From Heterodera schachtii (lineage: Eukaryota; Nematoda; Chromadorea; Rhabditida; Heteroderidae): 64,000 nt of DNA. Both the position numbers and the translations under genes were made by a program. Shown piece by piece: positions 1 to 11,541 of the stretch (position 1 is its first letter; the number at the start of each line of letters is the position of its first letter). Location of the stretch: positions 620,001 to 684,000 of the forward strand of contig SIJG01000003.1 in the NCBI GenBank assembly GCA_023374025.1. Reading direction: 5' to 3'. Under the pieces are notes generated by a model that saw only the letters and a list, made by a program, of their open reading frames with translations, had not been told where the DNA came from and searched no databases.

Positions 1-72
1 TGAGGAAAAGTGTTCATTTGATTAACGAATTCCAAAAAATCAACCAAATCTCAGAAGCACTGAACTCCAACA

Positions 73-2694
73 ATGTCAAGACCCATTCTCGACGAATTAA
101 CTAGGGCGCTTTTTGCGCATCTCCGAGGGGGAAATGCGTGCTTTGATGAAGTAAGCCAAAAGGGTTGGAGAGACCCTCCGACCCAACGGACGGTCGGACC
201 GTCCGGGGCATTTCATGACGGATTTGCTGGGCGAGTGATGTCGGTGTGGACATGCGAAACGAACTGATAATGCACTTTTGCAGGAAAACGAACTCATTGA
301 ACTCTTCCGACGGTGTCCCCGCTGCTCGCGCAGTCTTCGCCCGATAATTTTGGACAAATTCACCGACGAAAAAGATGGCCAACAGTACGAGCGAATGTGG
401 TGGACATGTCCGGGCATAGAGCAGAAGGTAGACATATCCATTTTTGAAATTACCTTTTGGCATTTCGCCCGCTTTTTTCCCTGCCCATTTGTTTCTTTAG
501 GAGTGTTTCTTCCCCCTGGACATCCCCAAGGAAGTGTTCTGGACTCGTCGCTCCATGGATCAATCCCTTCGTGGCATTCTCCCTTTGCCCAACCTCCATT
601 TGTTGCCCCTCTCTTTGCGCGCCCTTTACCACAAACTCTTCAAAAGCAACGTCAACATTGAGAAAATTGTGCGCATTTCCGCCTTCGTTCCATCTGATGG
701 ACAGAAGAATGCCGTACAACATGCAAATTTTGGTGCCGAAGAACAGCCAAAACGGCAAGAAAGTGCTCAAATTGTGCAGGTAAAATCTGGAAATTTCCCC
801 AATCATTTCCATTTTCCGATTGTTTTCTCTTTTCAGCGTTCCGTCGGTTCTGTCGGCCCTTCGCTTCCGAGCACTTTCCCGCCACTTTCAGCCTTTTCTG
901 TTCGACATTTGCCAACCCCTCCAAACTCTGTTCGTTCTCTCAATCAGTGCGCCTCCCTTTGTGACGGCTTTCCATCGTCGTCAAAGCGCTGCGACCTACG
1001 AACGGTGCAATCGTAGTAAGAAAATTCATCAAATAATTTGGAATTGTTTTGCCTTTTTAGCCTCAAAGAAACAATGCACAATCGCCTCTGTTCTACTGAA
1101 AAAGCATCTGTTAAACGTGACGGTCACCGAAAAAGCATCGATTTGACATCGAATGCGAGTACGGCGCTGGTAAATCGTCATAATTTTCTCGTTTTAATTT
1201 GCCACTTTTCCCAGAATTCTCACATCCTTCTGAATGGCAATAACGACCCGAAATGGGTGGTCATGGTCAATTCTCTCGACTCATTGGACCCGGAGACTCG
1301 CAAAAAGACGAGTGTTCCTCGTTACTATTCACAGCAGCAGCACACGCGACTGCAAGGGATGTTCAGAAGCGCAACACTCAGTCCGAACGGAAGGGGAGAG
1401 TTGGAAAAGACAGCGCACGACGGCCGTTGCCCGCGTTATTTATTCGCACGACCACCGCTAAATGGGGAGGAGACGACGAAGAAGAAAATGAAAAGGGTAG
1501 AAGAAAAGCCAAAAGGGAAGGAGAAACAATCGAAGAAAGAGGCGAAAACGGACGAAAAGGGAAAAAGCAAAGGCAACGACGAATTGGACGTATTCGCCGC
1601 ATTGGACACATTGCAAAAGTCACTGGTGACCAGAGACTTGATGAGCCGATTCTGTGGACAACAGGTGAGAGAGAAAAAGAGCGGAATTGGCATTTGTTGC
1701 TCATTTTATTGATAAATGCCATCAAATTTTGCCATTTAAGCGTTCGTTGTCGGTGACGCCCTCCGCCGAAGAAGCGATTGTCAGTCATTTGACAAAAGCG
1801 GACAAATCTGTGGACAATGGCTACTCCCTCCGCGGCACAAATTCCTTTTTGCCACAATCGCCGTCCGTTGGGCCGCGGTCGACTGCCACGCCATTAACAA
1901 ATTCGGCGGGCAGCAGCGAAAGCGACAGCTCATCGTTGGGCCGATTTCGAAGAGGTCGTCGACAGAAAATACAACTTTTGTTCAGTTTCATTAGTCTTTT
2001 AGGGCTGTCCATTGGCCCGACATTTCCCGGTATTTCTGATTCCGTCGAAGACCCCTCGCTGGCCGAGAAAATTACACGGAATTACGAAAGTATCTTCCTG
2101 AAGACGTTGGAGCAGGTGAACACCACTCGCCGTTGTTCTGAGACACCGTCGGCGTCCTCTCCGGTAATTGCAGTTAAAACCCCTCCCCCATTAATTGAGT
2201 GTGCGAATAATTACTAATTAGTCCTAATTCCTGTAATTGTTTCCCTTTGTTTGTCCACTTTCTCCCGTTTTCCCCTTCAGCTTCAGCTCCGTCCTCCCCT
2301 TTCGCCCCAATTTGTGTCCCACGAGGCGCTCGTTGCGGAGGAAGGCACCCTCGGCGGGATTCCGCACGACTTCCACTTCCCTTCTCAACCCGTGCCGTCT
2401 TTTCCTCCGTCCGTTCGTCCGTCCAACCAATTAACGCCCATTAATTACGCCGATGGGGAGAATTTGAGCACGCGCTTCGCACACACACAAATGGAAGTGA
2501 CCGAACTAAGCCAACAACAGCAACAGATGCCCGGTTTTGCATTGGAGGAAATGACGGATTACGAAACTTATTTGGGATTCGGTCTCGAAGAGGAGGGCGA
2601 CCCGGCGAATTTACACATGACGCCGATGATGCCCGCGGGGGAGGCGGAAGACGAAAGGGACTTTCTCCGGAACCAATTGGGCATGCTCCCCTGA
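73..2694 (+). CDS. Uncharacterised protein with N-terminal zinc-ribbon-like cysteines
   Basis: I do not recognise this gene. A phase-consistent eight-exon model can be read: 73-150, 284-427, 501-779, 837-1015, 1061-1169, 1215-1664, 1741-2163 and 2281-2694. All introns are GT-AG and the total is 691 codons plus stop. Exon 2 holds a CPRC pair, a WWTCPG motif follows about 28 residues later and exon 3 opens with EC, so a four-cysteine metal site (CxxC...C...C) is plausible. The middle is lysine-rich (KKKMKRVEEKPKGKEKQ near 1480-1540). The rest is Ser/Pro-rich and looks disordered, ending in an acidic, Gln-rich C-terminus. A nuclear or nucleic-acid-binding role would fit but is only inference. 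Exon 4 (837-1015) is the weakest part: another frame there also reads open, and only splice phase favours the chosen one. The start ATG at 73 is the first in frame. Confidence 0.6.
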
Positions 2695-3044
2695 GGGGAC
2701 GGACTTTCTTTTGTTTGACTGTTGCCCGTCGTTTTCTATCTTTTTAATCTGTTACAAATTTTGTTTGTTTTAACCGATAATTAAATATAAAGCATAAAAT
2801 ATGCAAAAATGATTGATTCCGCATCTTTTTTTCGTTGAGTATCAATCGAATTTTCAATTTGCTTTTGGCCGCCATTGCACTCGGACCATTTCCCATTGCT
2901 TTGGGAAGAGAAAAAAAAATATTTTATTAGAGGTATACAGCAACACATTTTCGAGCCCCTCCCATTATTAGGACAGTTATTCTCAACCACAAATTGCCGG
3001 TGATTGGCACTTTTGGCTGTCTTTTTCGGCGCTCTTTTCCCTAC
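2695..3044. other. Convergent 3' ends of two genes
   Basis: This short AT-rich gap separates the stop of the plus-strand gene (2694) from the last recognised exon of the minus-strand GalNAc-transferase. On the plus strand ATTAAA occurs near 2780; on the minus strand AATAAA occurs near 2925. These are candidate polyadenylation signals for the two converging transcripts. The transferase frame stays open past 3045 on the minus strand, so its true last codons may lie here. Confidence 0.45.
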
Positions 3045-6000
3045 CTGCCAATGTTCGCCCCTCCGTTGGCATTTGCTTAGCGATGGCATTTTCTTTCTCT
3101 CCTCCGTTGTCAAATGCGCTTTTTTGGTGGGGCCGCCGAGGCAAAGGCCGCTCAAACGGTGTACAAAATGGCCCAACTGACAAATGAGCAATGAGAGGGA
3201 AATGCCATTGGCAAAGGCAGCGGCGGATGAGTCATCGCCACTCACCCGGCGGTCGAAGTGCCACCATTCAATTTCTGAGTGGTTTCAAATTAGGCTTCAC
3301 CTCCGCTTTTCCGCCCTTACCGTGTCCGCCGCACTCTCTCAGTGAGACTCGCCTAAAAAGGGACCACCTCTGTCTGATCACTTTGCCCTATCTTTGTTTC
3401 TCTCTCTACCGTCTCACCATTCGTTTTCTCCTCCGTTCGCCGTCTCTTTCTGTGCCCCCAGGCATCGGTTTTCGTCGCTTCTCAGCCGCCACCCTCCGCC
3501 GCCCTTTTCCTTCTTTTCCTTGCTGAACAACCACAATTGCCACAGGTCGAAGCCCAACGAGCACAATTCCATAGAAAGTTGGTGCCGCTGGGCCAACGAA
3601 AGGCTGGCGGAGGGGCGACTGAGCAGACAAAGGCGCGAAGACGGGTGACGGAACTGTGCCGAAAAGGGCGGGGGATCAAATGAGTGAAAGTGCCAATGCC
3701 GAGTTGAAGGGCACAAATTCCCTCCCCTTCCCCAAATTTCCTCCTTTTTTTCCTCCGCTGTTTCTAACCCTTCCGAAGATAGTGCCATCCGGTGTTGGCA
3801 GAAAATGTTCGGGCCACACGTGCTCCAGGTACTGTTCGATGTTGATGAATGGGTGTTTTTGTTGAGTTGTTTCTGTCCCTTTACCCATGCGAATGGACGA
3901 CAGCCCAACCGACGGCGCAATTCCACGCGTTCACTGACCTTCACTTTGTCATTATTTTATTAGTGCCATTTTGCTAATTGCCCCCGCTTTCACTGACATC
4001 CTGCGAGTTGACAGCCATCCGTGCTTCTGTTCGGGAAATTAGTGCTTTTTTGGGGGATTTTGCGACTTACGGGGCGCCACTTTGTAAAAGAAATGCCTGC
4101 AATTGTTTGGGTGGTTTTAGCCTTCCTTTTGGCCCGCTTCACCTCCATTCGTCCATCCAAACCTCACTCAGTCGTGCCAAATTCGCATTTAAAACTCTGT
4201 TGGACGAACTGCCGGAGGGAAAGTCATGCGGCGACGCCTTGCGGAACACGTGGCCCACGTGAGAGCACGGAACGATCTCTACGCGACCGCCGCACTGCCA
4301 TACCTTTGGAGCGAAAAGCACGCGAAAATGCCCTGGCATTCATTCTCCACTAAACGGACCCGAAAAGACATTTCGATGTTTTCACCGCCCCAAATGTCCA
4401 TGCCCGGGTCGTAAGTGCCTAACTGCTCGAAATAGGCTCGGTCGATGCTGAACAGACCGCCAGCCATTGTGGGCGAACTGCGCGAGCAGTGCAGCGGTGG
4501 AGTAATTACGATGCCAAAATACAATGCCCACCTGATCGGCGCTGTTGGGTCGGCACTTCGTGTGCGCGCAATATGCAATGGCACGGAATACCTTTTGGCA
4601 CCAGAGGGGGAGGGAATCCATCCGAATGGCCATCAAAGTGCCATTTCTGAACCTTGTCACTTACCAACGGAATTGCAAGTTCCAATTGAATCCGCCTCTG
4701 AACAGTTCGATGCCCTTCTGAAGTTCTGTTCTCTTCGTTATTTGGTCTGATCAGTTCCCACTTGATAGGCAAAGGTTCGGTCGTTGATCACGTCAATGAT
4801 CGGACATGCCACCGCCCTTTTCTCCTCGCCAATTCGCGCCAACAAAGGCTCCAACCATCCGACGGTGCACTGACATAACGGTGAATGGCATTCCAAGTCA
4901 ATGCTTTCAAACTCAAATACCTCACAATGACTATCCAAAAAGGTCAACACTTTCCCCTGCGCTTCTTGGGCACCCATCTTAAAATTGGGGGGGGGGGGAC
5001 AAAAGGGGACAGAGGGAATTTGAAGGGTTACCAGACGAGCACGGATCAGCCCGACACGTTTCTGGGCTCTGATCAATTTAGTTCGAACCGAAAGACGCTT
5101 CAGAAAATGTTCCAATTCAGTACGGAGAAATTCTGAGACAAAATAAACGGGAAATAAAGGGAGATAGACTGAGAGAGGAGGGAGGAAGAGAAAATATAAG
5201 ACGAGAGAGACAGAGCGGGGGGGGAGACAGAGAGAGAGAGAAGAAATAAACACACTTCTGGCTGAGAAGTCGTCGACGAGAATCAGTTCATGGATAAGCG
5301 AAGGAGGCGAACGAGAAACCACACTTCAGGGGAAGGGAAGGAAACGTAATTGCAAATCGTGCTTGAATCATCATCATTAGTCATTAATGGACGAGTGTTG
5401 CAACTGACCTGGTAATTGTTCGCGCGAGGGTGGAAAAGGCCTCGAGGGGAGCACGATAATTGAATGGAAAATGACAAACAGAGACCAACTTCGTTGTGGA
5501 AGACAATGATCACTAGAAAAAGTAAAAAGCGGCATTTTGAGCAACCCAATGCCCAATTCACCCCCCCCCCCTCCCTCCCTCCCTCCCTACCGCTTGTGTT
5601 TGGCAATTTGTCCGCCGGAGGGTATTTCTTTTGACGGCATTGCCTTCGCCGAACGTCGGGCAGTGATCGGCGCAACGACATCCGATCACTCGCCATCAGA
5701 TTGAACTGAACGCTTTATGATCACTGCCTGCCCATGCTCTTTGTTCTCGCCTGATTGATGCCAAATGTGCGTTGTGCCCTCCTCTCCTCCTCCTCCGTCA
5801 ATGGCACCGCTTTTCCGCCTTCTCCGGCGCCTTCGCGCGGTGCCAACCCATTGGCATTGATCTCATCTTCCAATGAATAGCAACAATTAACGCATTTCCA
5901 AAAGAAAGTCCAACCCAAACTCAGATTGGCCACCAATGAGCGCTTTTCGTCGGGCAAATTGCCGTTGAAATGACCGACGAGCAGCTGAATGCCATTGCCG

Positions 6001-6293
6001 GCGTACGAGTCGAAATCGACGGATGGAAAATGGGCGACGGAGGAGCGAATGTTGGGGGAGAGAAACAGGGGAGGAAAAACACCGAAAAACTGAGGGAAAA
6101 GGGACAATGGGAAAAAGGGAGGAAAAAAAGGGGGAAAAAGAGGGGAAAGGGAGGAACGTACATCCTGGGCAAGAAGGATCAGAAAGGTGAGCAACAGCCA
6201 ACAGAGCAGGAAGAGGACGAAGCCGAGCGCGAGAAGGAACAATTGGCGGGGACGGAAGCGACGGAAGAAAACGCGGCGAGGGAAACGGAACAT
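3045..6293 (-). CDS. gly-3: Polypeptide N-acetylgalactosaminyltransferase (GLY-3 type)
   Basis: This Golgi type II enzyme transfers GalNAc from UDP-GalNAc to Ser/Thr and starts mucin O-glycans. Exon 1 (6293-6162) encodes a basic cytoplasmic tail and a membrane anchor ([19 protein letters not shown]). Reading down the minus strand, the hallmarks follow in order: [44 protein letters not shown] joined to [36 protein letters not shown] (the D-S-H metal site); [13 protein letters not shown] joined to [60 protein letters not shown]; and [15 protein letters not shown] complete C-terminal ricin-type beta-trefoil follows: [10 protein letters not shown]...[13 protein letters not shown], then NRCLG...[10 protein letters not shown]...EWWHFD, then [10 protein letters not shown]...SLSKCQ...HWQ. 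The intron at 5706-5750 is GC-AG and 45 nt long. The identical-looking [29 protein letters not shown] core points to the GLY-3 subfamily. The C-terminal end is approximate. Confidence 0.93.
5706..5750 (-). other. GC-AG intron in the GalNAc-transferase gene
   Basis: On the minus strand the exon ends ATCAATCAG and the intron begins GCGAGAAC and ends CGTTCAG, 45 nt in all. The join gives ..[11 protein letters not shown].., which is the family consensus, while reading through gives a stop. No GT donor exists close by that keeps the conserved residues. Confidence 0.85.
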
Positions 6294-6750
6294 TCGAAGG
6301 GTTAAGAGGACATGCCAAAGGAAGGGGAAAGCGGGGACAAAGGGGGGGGGGGTAATTAAACAAATTAAGAAATAAAGGGGAGACAAACTCAATGGAGGAG
6401 GAAAATTAATCCATGGATAATGGGGAAGGACAAAGGCAATTGACGGAGGAGGGAGGGAAAAGGGTGGGACAATCAAAATGAGAAACCATTGATCGATCGG
6501 AGAGGGACGGATGGAATAACAGATGACCTTGAGGGGAGAATTGGGAGGCGCGCGGAAGGAGCGAATGAATCGGCGACTTTTCAGCGAACTTTGGCAATGA
6601 ATTGCCTTCCCCCCCCCCCTCCCGCAACTGACAAATGCCATCGTTTGGTCATTCTTTGGCATTTATTTATTCGGCACATTAACTCAATGTATAAAAATGA
6701 TGAGATCACTCGTCACTTTGACCCGTCTGTTCTTCCCCCTCTCTCTCTCT

Positions 6751-9385
6751 TCACAGAATGACGTCCTCTTCCTCGTGCCAACTCGTCCCTTCTTCTTCGA
6801 AGCCCGTGTCCGCCTTCGACTCGTCAGGCAGTGATGAGACGAGCACATTCTGACGAGGGAAAACGAATTAATTAGCCAAAATGAGCAACCAACTAATTAA
6901 CACAATTAATTAGCCATAATTACCCCCGCCCACTCTCCCCAAATTCGCTTTTTGGCTCACTTCGGAGTGCCCCCGGGCTTCGATGGTCGTCGTCTCGTGC
7001 CCCGGGCACCGCTCTTCCGCTGGCATTGTGCTCCGTCGCCGCGTGTCCCGTCGCTCCTTCACTTGTCTGATCGGATGACTTCCCTTCCGGGCACCGCCGT
7101 TTTGGTGGCATTCGTAGCTAAAATGGCAAATGCTTTTCCCGTGCCGTTTCGTCTTTTACCTTCCCATTGCGTCGCGGAGTCTCTGTGCCAGTGAGCTTTG
7201 CTGAATGCGCCGGTGCATTGAGCGTTTCCAATGCGAATGGGCGGAACGGATCGGTCGATTGAGAAGCGTGAAAATGGCCGGGTAAGCGGCGCAACTGACG
7301 TAGGGCATCAAGTGGACGAAGTACATGGTGATGACACCTGAACAGAGGAGGGAAGCCAATTGAGAGGGGAGGGCGAAATGGGTAAATCGAAAGGGATGGC
7401 ATTAGCCAACCGAACGACCAATTAGAGAGACAATTGGCTAATAGCACTGGGATTTTAAAGTGGAAAAACGGCACACCATCACACACTTTGCTTTGGACTC
7501 AGCCGCAAATTGAGCAGTCGTCGGCCGAAAATGCCCACCCAATAGGGCGTCCAACAGACCAAATAAACCAAAGCCAACACCAAAACTGTGAGCACAACCT
7601 TAAAAAGGGTGACTTCACTTTTGGGCGATCGGAGAAGCCAAAGGCAAAAACAAATCTATCGAACCCTTCGGATGACAGCGGTCGACGATTGTTGGCTGAA
7701 AAATATTCGAATCTTTCAATCAAATTAGCATTCCGAATTGGATTTGAAACATTGTCTCAAGCATTGCCCCCCTGGGCATTTTCGTGCCGTTTGCCCTCCC
7801 ATTGTGTAAATGGCAATTAATTGTACCCGGAAGGGCTTTTCCGCCCCGCTAATTGCCCTTTCTCTCCGTCTGTTCGTCTGTCTTTCCCTTTCTTTGCTTC
7901 TCTTGCCGCTCTCTCACCTTCGCGATGTCCCTGTGGTGCTGCTGCTCTGCTGACTCGCCATCAGATGCTCCTTTTTGCGCCACAGAAAAAAAGGGACGGA
8001 AGCATACCAATAGAGAAAGCCGGCGAAGGGAATGGCATAAGAGACAATGCACACGACGATGTTGAAGACGGACTCGACGGAAGGGGGAGGGACGAAGGCA
8101 CATTTGCGGACAAAAAACAGCTGAGAGGAGGGGGGAAATGCCAATGAAAGAAGACGAAGAAGCATATCGATGCCAAAAAAAAGACGGAAGACACCGAGAG
8201 GGAAAAAAGAACCAATCAGAACAATGCCAAAACGGAAAGAGAGGGGGAGGAATAATCACAGAAAAATAAGGGACAGACAGAGAAGAGAATGATCAGAGAA
8301 ATGAAGTAATCGGTAGTGAAAAATGAGACCAAAATGAATTGAATTGGAAAAAAGTGAACGATGCAAAAATGGACATAAAAAGGACAAAGGAAAAAGGAAA
8401 TGCCAATGCCAAAACTCACTTTTTGCGTCTTATTATCAATTCGAATGGGCATTGACGAAACCTAAAAAGAAAAAGGAAATAATTTTATAATTTTAGGAAT
8501 TCTGATGGAAATTATTATTTAAATTTGAATGGGGTGGCAATTCAACGGTTGGATTTTGGTGACCTCAGAATAAGCGAAAAGTGGCCAAAGGAGGACGAGC
8601 ACAAAACAGAGAGAGACAGAAACATGGAGAAAGGCCATCTGAGGGGAAAAGCAAAATTCGAAATGGCAAATCAAAATTCGAATGAATTGTCGTCATAATC
8701 CGCCGGGCGTTTTCTTCGCCCTTTGGCATTTTCTGTGACCTTTAAACTCGCCGCGCTTTGCTGCCGACGTTTGTCCAAGCAAACGGTGGAGTAACACGTG
8801 CGAGAAATTAGCAACACTGAAGAGGGGGGGGGGGGGGGGGAAGGGCATTTTAAGCCGATGAAGGATTCATTTGGGCAATTAGTCCGAGGGTCGTCCCAAT
8901 TTGTGCCCTCCGGCTATCATTTAACACCCGATCGATCGATCTACCGATAATGGGGGCAGAGAATTTGTTCATGGAATCGAACAGCAAATAGGCAGTGCAT
9001 GCCATCGAGCCAAGGCGCCAAGTGCCGCAGAAAATTTCCAAATTGAGCAAAACCATCGCTGAAGGCAAAAAGCAGCAATTTGATGCCGAATTGACACATG
9101 GGGAGAAAGAAACTGACCACACATTGTGGCCAAATCGGACACGCAAAGTGCCAAAATGTGGAAAAGAATGGATTTGGGCACGCGGACATTGTGCAGCCAC
9201 AGGAGGGGGCCGACCACGAAAAGGACCCACGAATTGGCGAACAGGCCGATGAGGTTGCAGCCGAGGTAAGTCAGAGCGACGTACTGACGAAAGCCCCGCA
9301 GGGGAAGTGCCATTTCGACGAGGGTAAAATTGGCAACGGAAAGCGAAGGGCCGGCGGAGGAGGAGTCCAAGCCGAACTTCATCAT
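6751..9385 (-). CDS. Rhodopsin-family seven-transmembrane receptor
   Basis: The exons give a full set of seven-helix landmarks in order on the minus strand. An N-glycosylation site (ANFTL) precedes TM1 (GLFANSWVLFVVGPLLW). TM2 is SILFHILALCVSDLATMC (about 9340-9165). TM3 is MVLLNLEIFCGTW...CTAYLLFDSMNKFSAPII (about 9100-8950). VLLISRTCYSTVCLDKRR follows (8830-8750), then TM4 AFLHVSVSLCFVLVLLWPLF (about 8640-8570), an extracellular loop exon (8460-8410), TM5 SVFNIVVCIVSYAIPFAGFL (about 8080-7980), TM6 VLTVLVLALVYLVCWTPYW (about 7600-7530, the CWxP motif) and TM7 YFVHLMPYVSCAAYPAIFTLL (about 7340-7270). The tail is acidic and Ser-rich and stops at 6751. TM7 has YPAIF where NPxxY is usual. The ligand class is unknown; a peptide receptor is likely. 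ATG at 9385 is chosen because an upstream AG acceptor (..AAATGCTTCAG) precedes it. Confidence 0.82.
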
Positions 9386-11541
9386 TGGGGTGGGGAGCAG
9401 AAACAGACAGACAAATCTGAAGCATTTGGGGGCAATCGGAGAGACAAACTTTGTTTGGACAGCCAACCGAATTTACGAAATAAAATTAAATAATTGCAAA
9501 TCCGTGGAAAATAGGGACATTAGCGTCTCTCGCTAATGAACGGTTGACAACCAATTAATTAATCCATTTTCTCGAAAATATAAAGAGAGAGAGAGAGAAT
9601 TGTAGGCGATGTCTTTCTTCGAACAGCGAGCGCATTTAGTCAAAATGTGAGACCAATGGTGGGAAAAGCGGTAATTTAAGGCAACCAATCTCAGAAAAGC
9701 GAAGCCTTCCGCTCTTTTTTGGCTTATTTATCGGATTTTGTCACCTTAGCATTGGCATTTGATGATAAATTGATTCACAGGATCGTCTCTCTCTTTCTCT
9801 CCTCGTTTTGGGCGTTTTGAAGGGTTTTCTTTTGAGGAAAGGGCCAAAGGTATGAAAACGAAAAACGTAACTTATTTCATTTTGGGAAACAAATGAAAAT
9901 GAACTAATCCTTTCCCGGGGATTAAGTGAGACAAGAAAAAAAGAAACAAAGGTGCCAAATTTGGCATTTGTGCCGAATGGGCCGGCCGAAGAAGCCAATT
10001 TCACTTTCAATTTCAAATTTCTTATTGAATGTTGCATTTAAATTAAACAAAATTCATTGGCCAACGTTTGGTTGTGCCAAAAGAGGGCGGCACATGCAAA
10101 TAAATTAACAAATTGGGATGGTTCCCGTGCCAAAGTTTTGGAGGATCCCGTGGCATTTGTTTGGCAATAAAACAAAAAGAACGACGACATAAGTTGCCGC
10201 ACAATTTCCTGCTCCTATGAAAGGGCTAATTAATGCAAATCCGCTTAACATTTGCATTATTAAGAGTGCGTAATTATCCCCTCAAGGGATGGGCAAATGA
10301 AAGAAATGCGCTATGAAAACGAACGGACGAAACGGCGCACCGCCAATTCCGTCCCGCCATTTGTTCACCCATTCGACGCCGCCCTTTGTCCGTGGAATGC
10401 CGCGATGAGATGGCCACATAATCGGATGAGTTGGCCCAGCGGAAGGAAATTGAGAAGAAAGGAAAGAAGGCCCAACGGCAGGATTAAAGTCAGTCGATTT
10501 CCCACTCCTCCCGCCCCAATTTCACCTGCCCTTATCACTGCCGACCGAATGGGGCGCGGTTGGCACAAAACCGCTGGTTATAAATTGGACTTGCCCCAGG
10601 CGGATGGATAATGAATGGATACAATTTTATGTAATGGCACCCCCCACAGAGCGCAATTGAGCCGAGTGATTCACACGCACACAAACACCGAAGATGCGTG
10701 CCGCCCTTCTTACCCAGACCTTACTGACCGAACTTATTGACAATATTTACAGCCGAATTAGGCCAAATGAATGGTGGCGAAGGGATGGCATGGCAATGCC
10801 ATCTCTGAAAGAAGCCGCCCCCTCTCCCTTTTTGGCCGAGATACAAAATAAACACGCCATTTGACATTGGCAAAATGTATTTACAAAACTGCGACATAAA
10901 TGACTACAAAACACAGAAATCGTCGTAAGAAAATGCCGAAGAAAGAAATAAAGTTGTATCAAAATGACAAAAAGAAGTTAATTACGTCGAACAAAACGAT
11001 GCAAGTAAAAAACACTCATTGGGCCTAATCTTGTGATTTGTTTGACACATTCATTTTACATTAATATTCGTGAAGCCCTTTGCGTCCAAAAGTGGGTCAT
11101 AATTAGAAAAAAGAAAGAAAAAGGACGATGAGCAACCCGTTACCAAAATGGAAATGAGAAAAACAACAATTAGACAAACGATGGAAAGGGCGACAAAATG
11201 CGCGAAGAATTAACGGAAGGGAATTAAAGTGCCGTTCCCTAATCAAAACAGAATCAGTCATCACATCAATTAATTAATGATGGCTTTTGGTGTTGGTTTT
11301 TTGCCGTTGGGCTCAATTCGTTGCCGTCATTTTAAGATGCCATAACTTTTGTCATAAGCAACCATTTTGGTATCATTGAACAATTCGAATGATTCTATTG
11401 AAAAAAGTTATGACACCGACGACGGAAATGGCCAGCAATTGATTGGGCGGTTCCGTTGTTTCTCATGTTGTTTTAGCAGAGCATTTCTCTGACCATTCGC
11501 CGTCTTTCCACCTCCTCTCCCCTTTCTCTCTCTTTTCCATT
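9386..11541. other. Intergenic region, no gene recognised
   Basis: No conserved protein motif or consistent splice pattern was found. It includes a short (GA)n run near 9585-9596 and an AT-rich stretch with many TTAATTAATT-like motifs, and presumably carries upstream control sequence for the receptor gene. The longest open frames (10297-10611 on plus, 10365-10568 on minus) overlap each other and match nothing I recognise. Confidence 0.5.

Noticed and set aside
10297..10611. 104-codon plus-strand frame in the region upstream of the receptor gene
   Set aside because: It is overlapped by an open minus frame, matches no family and has no splice partners.
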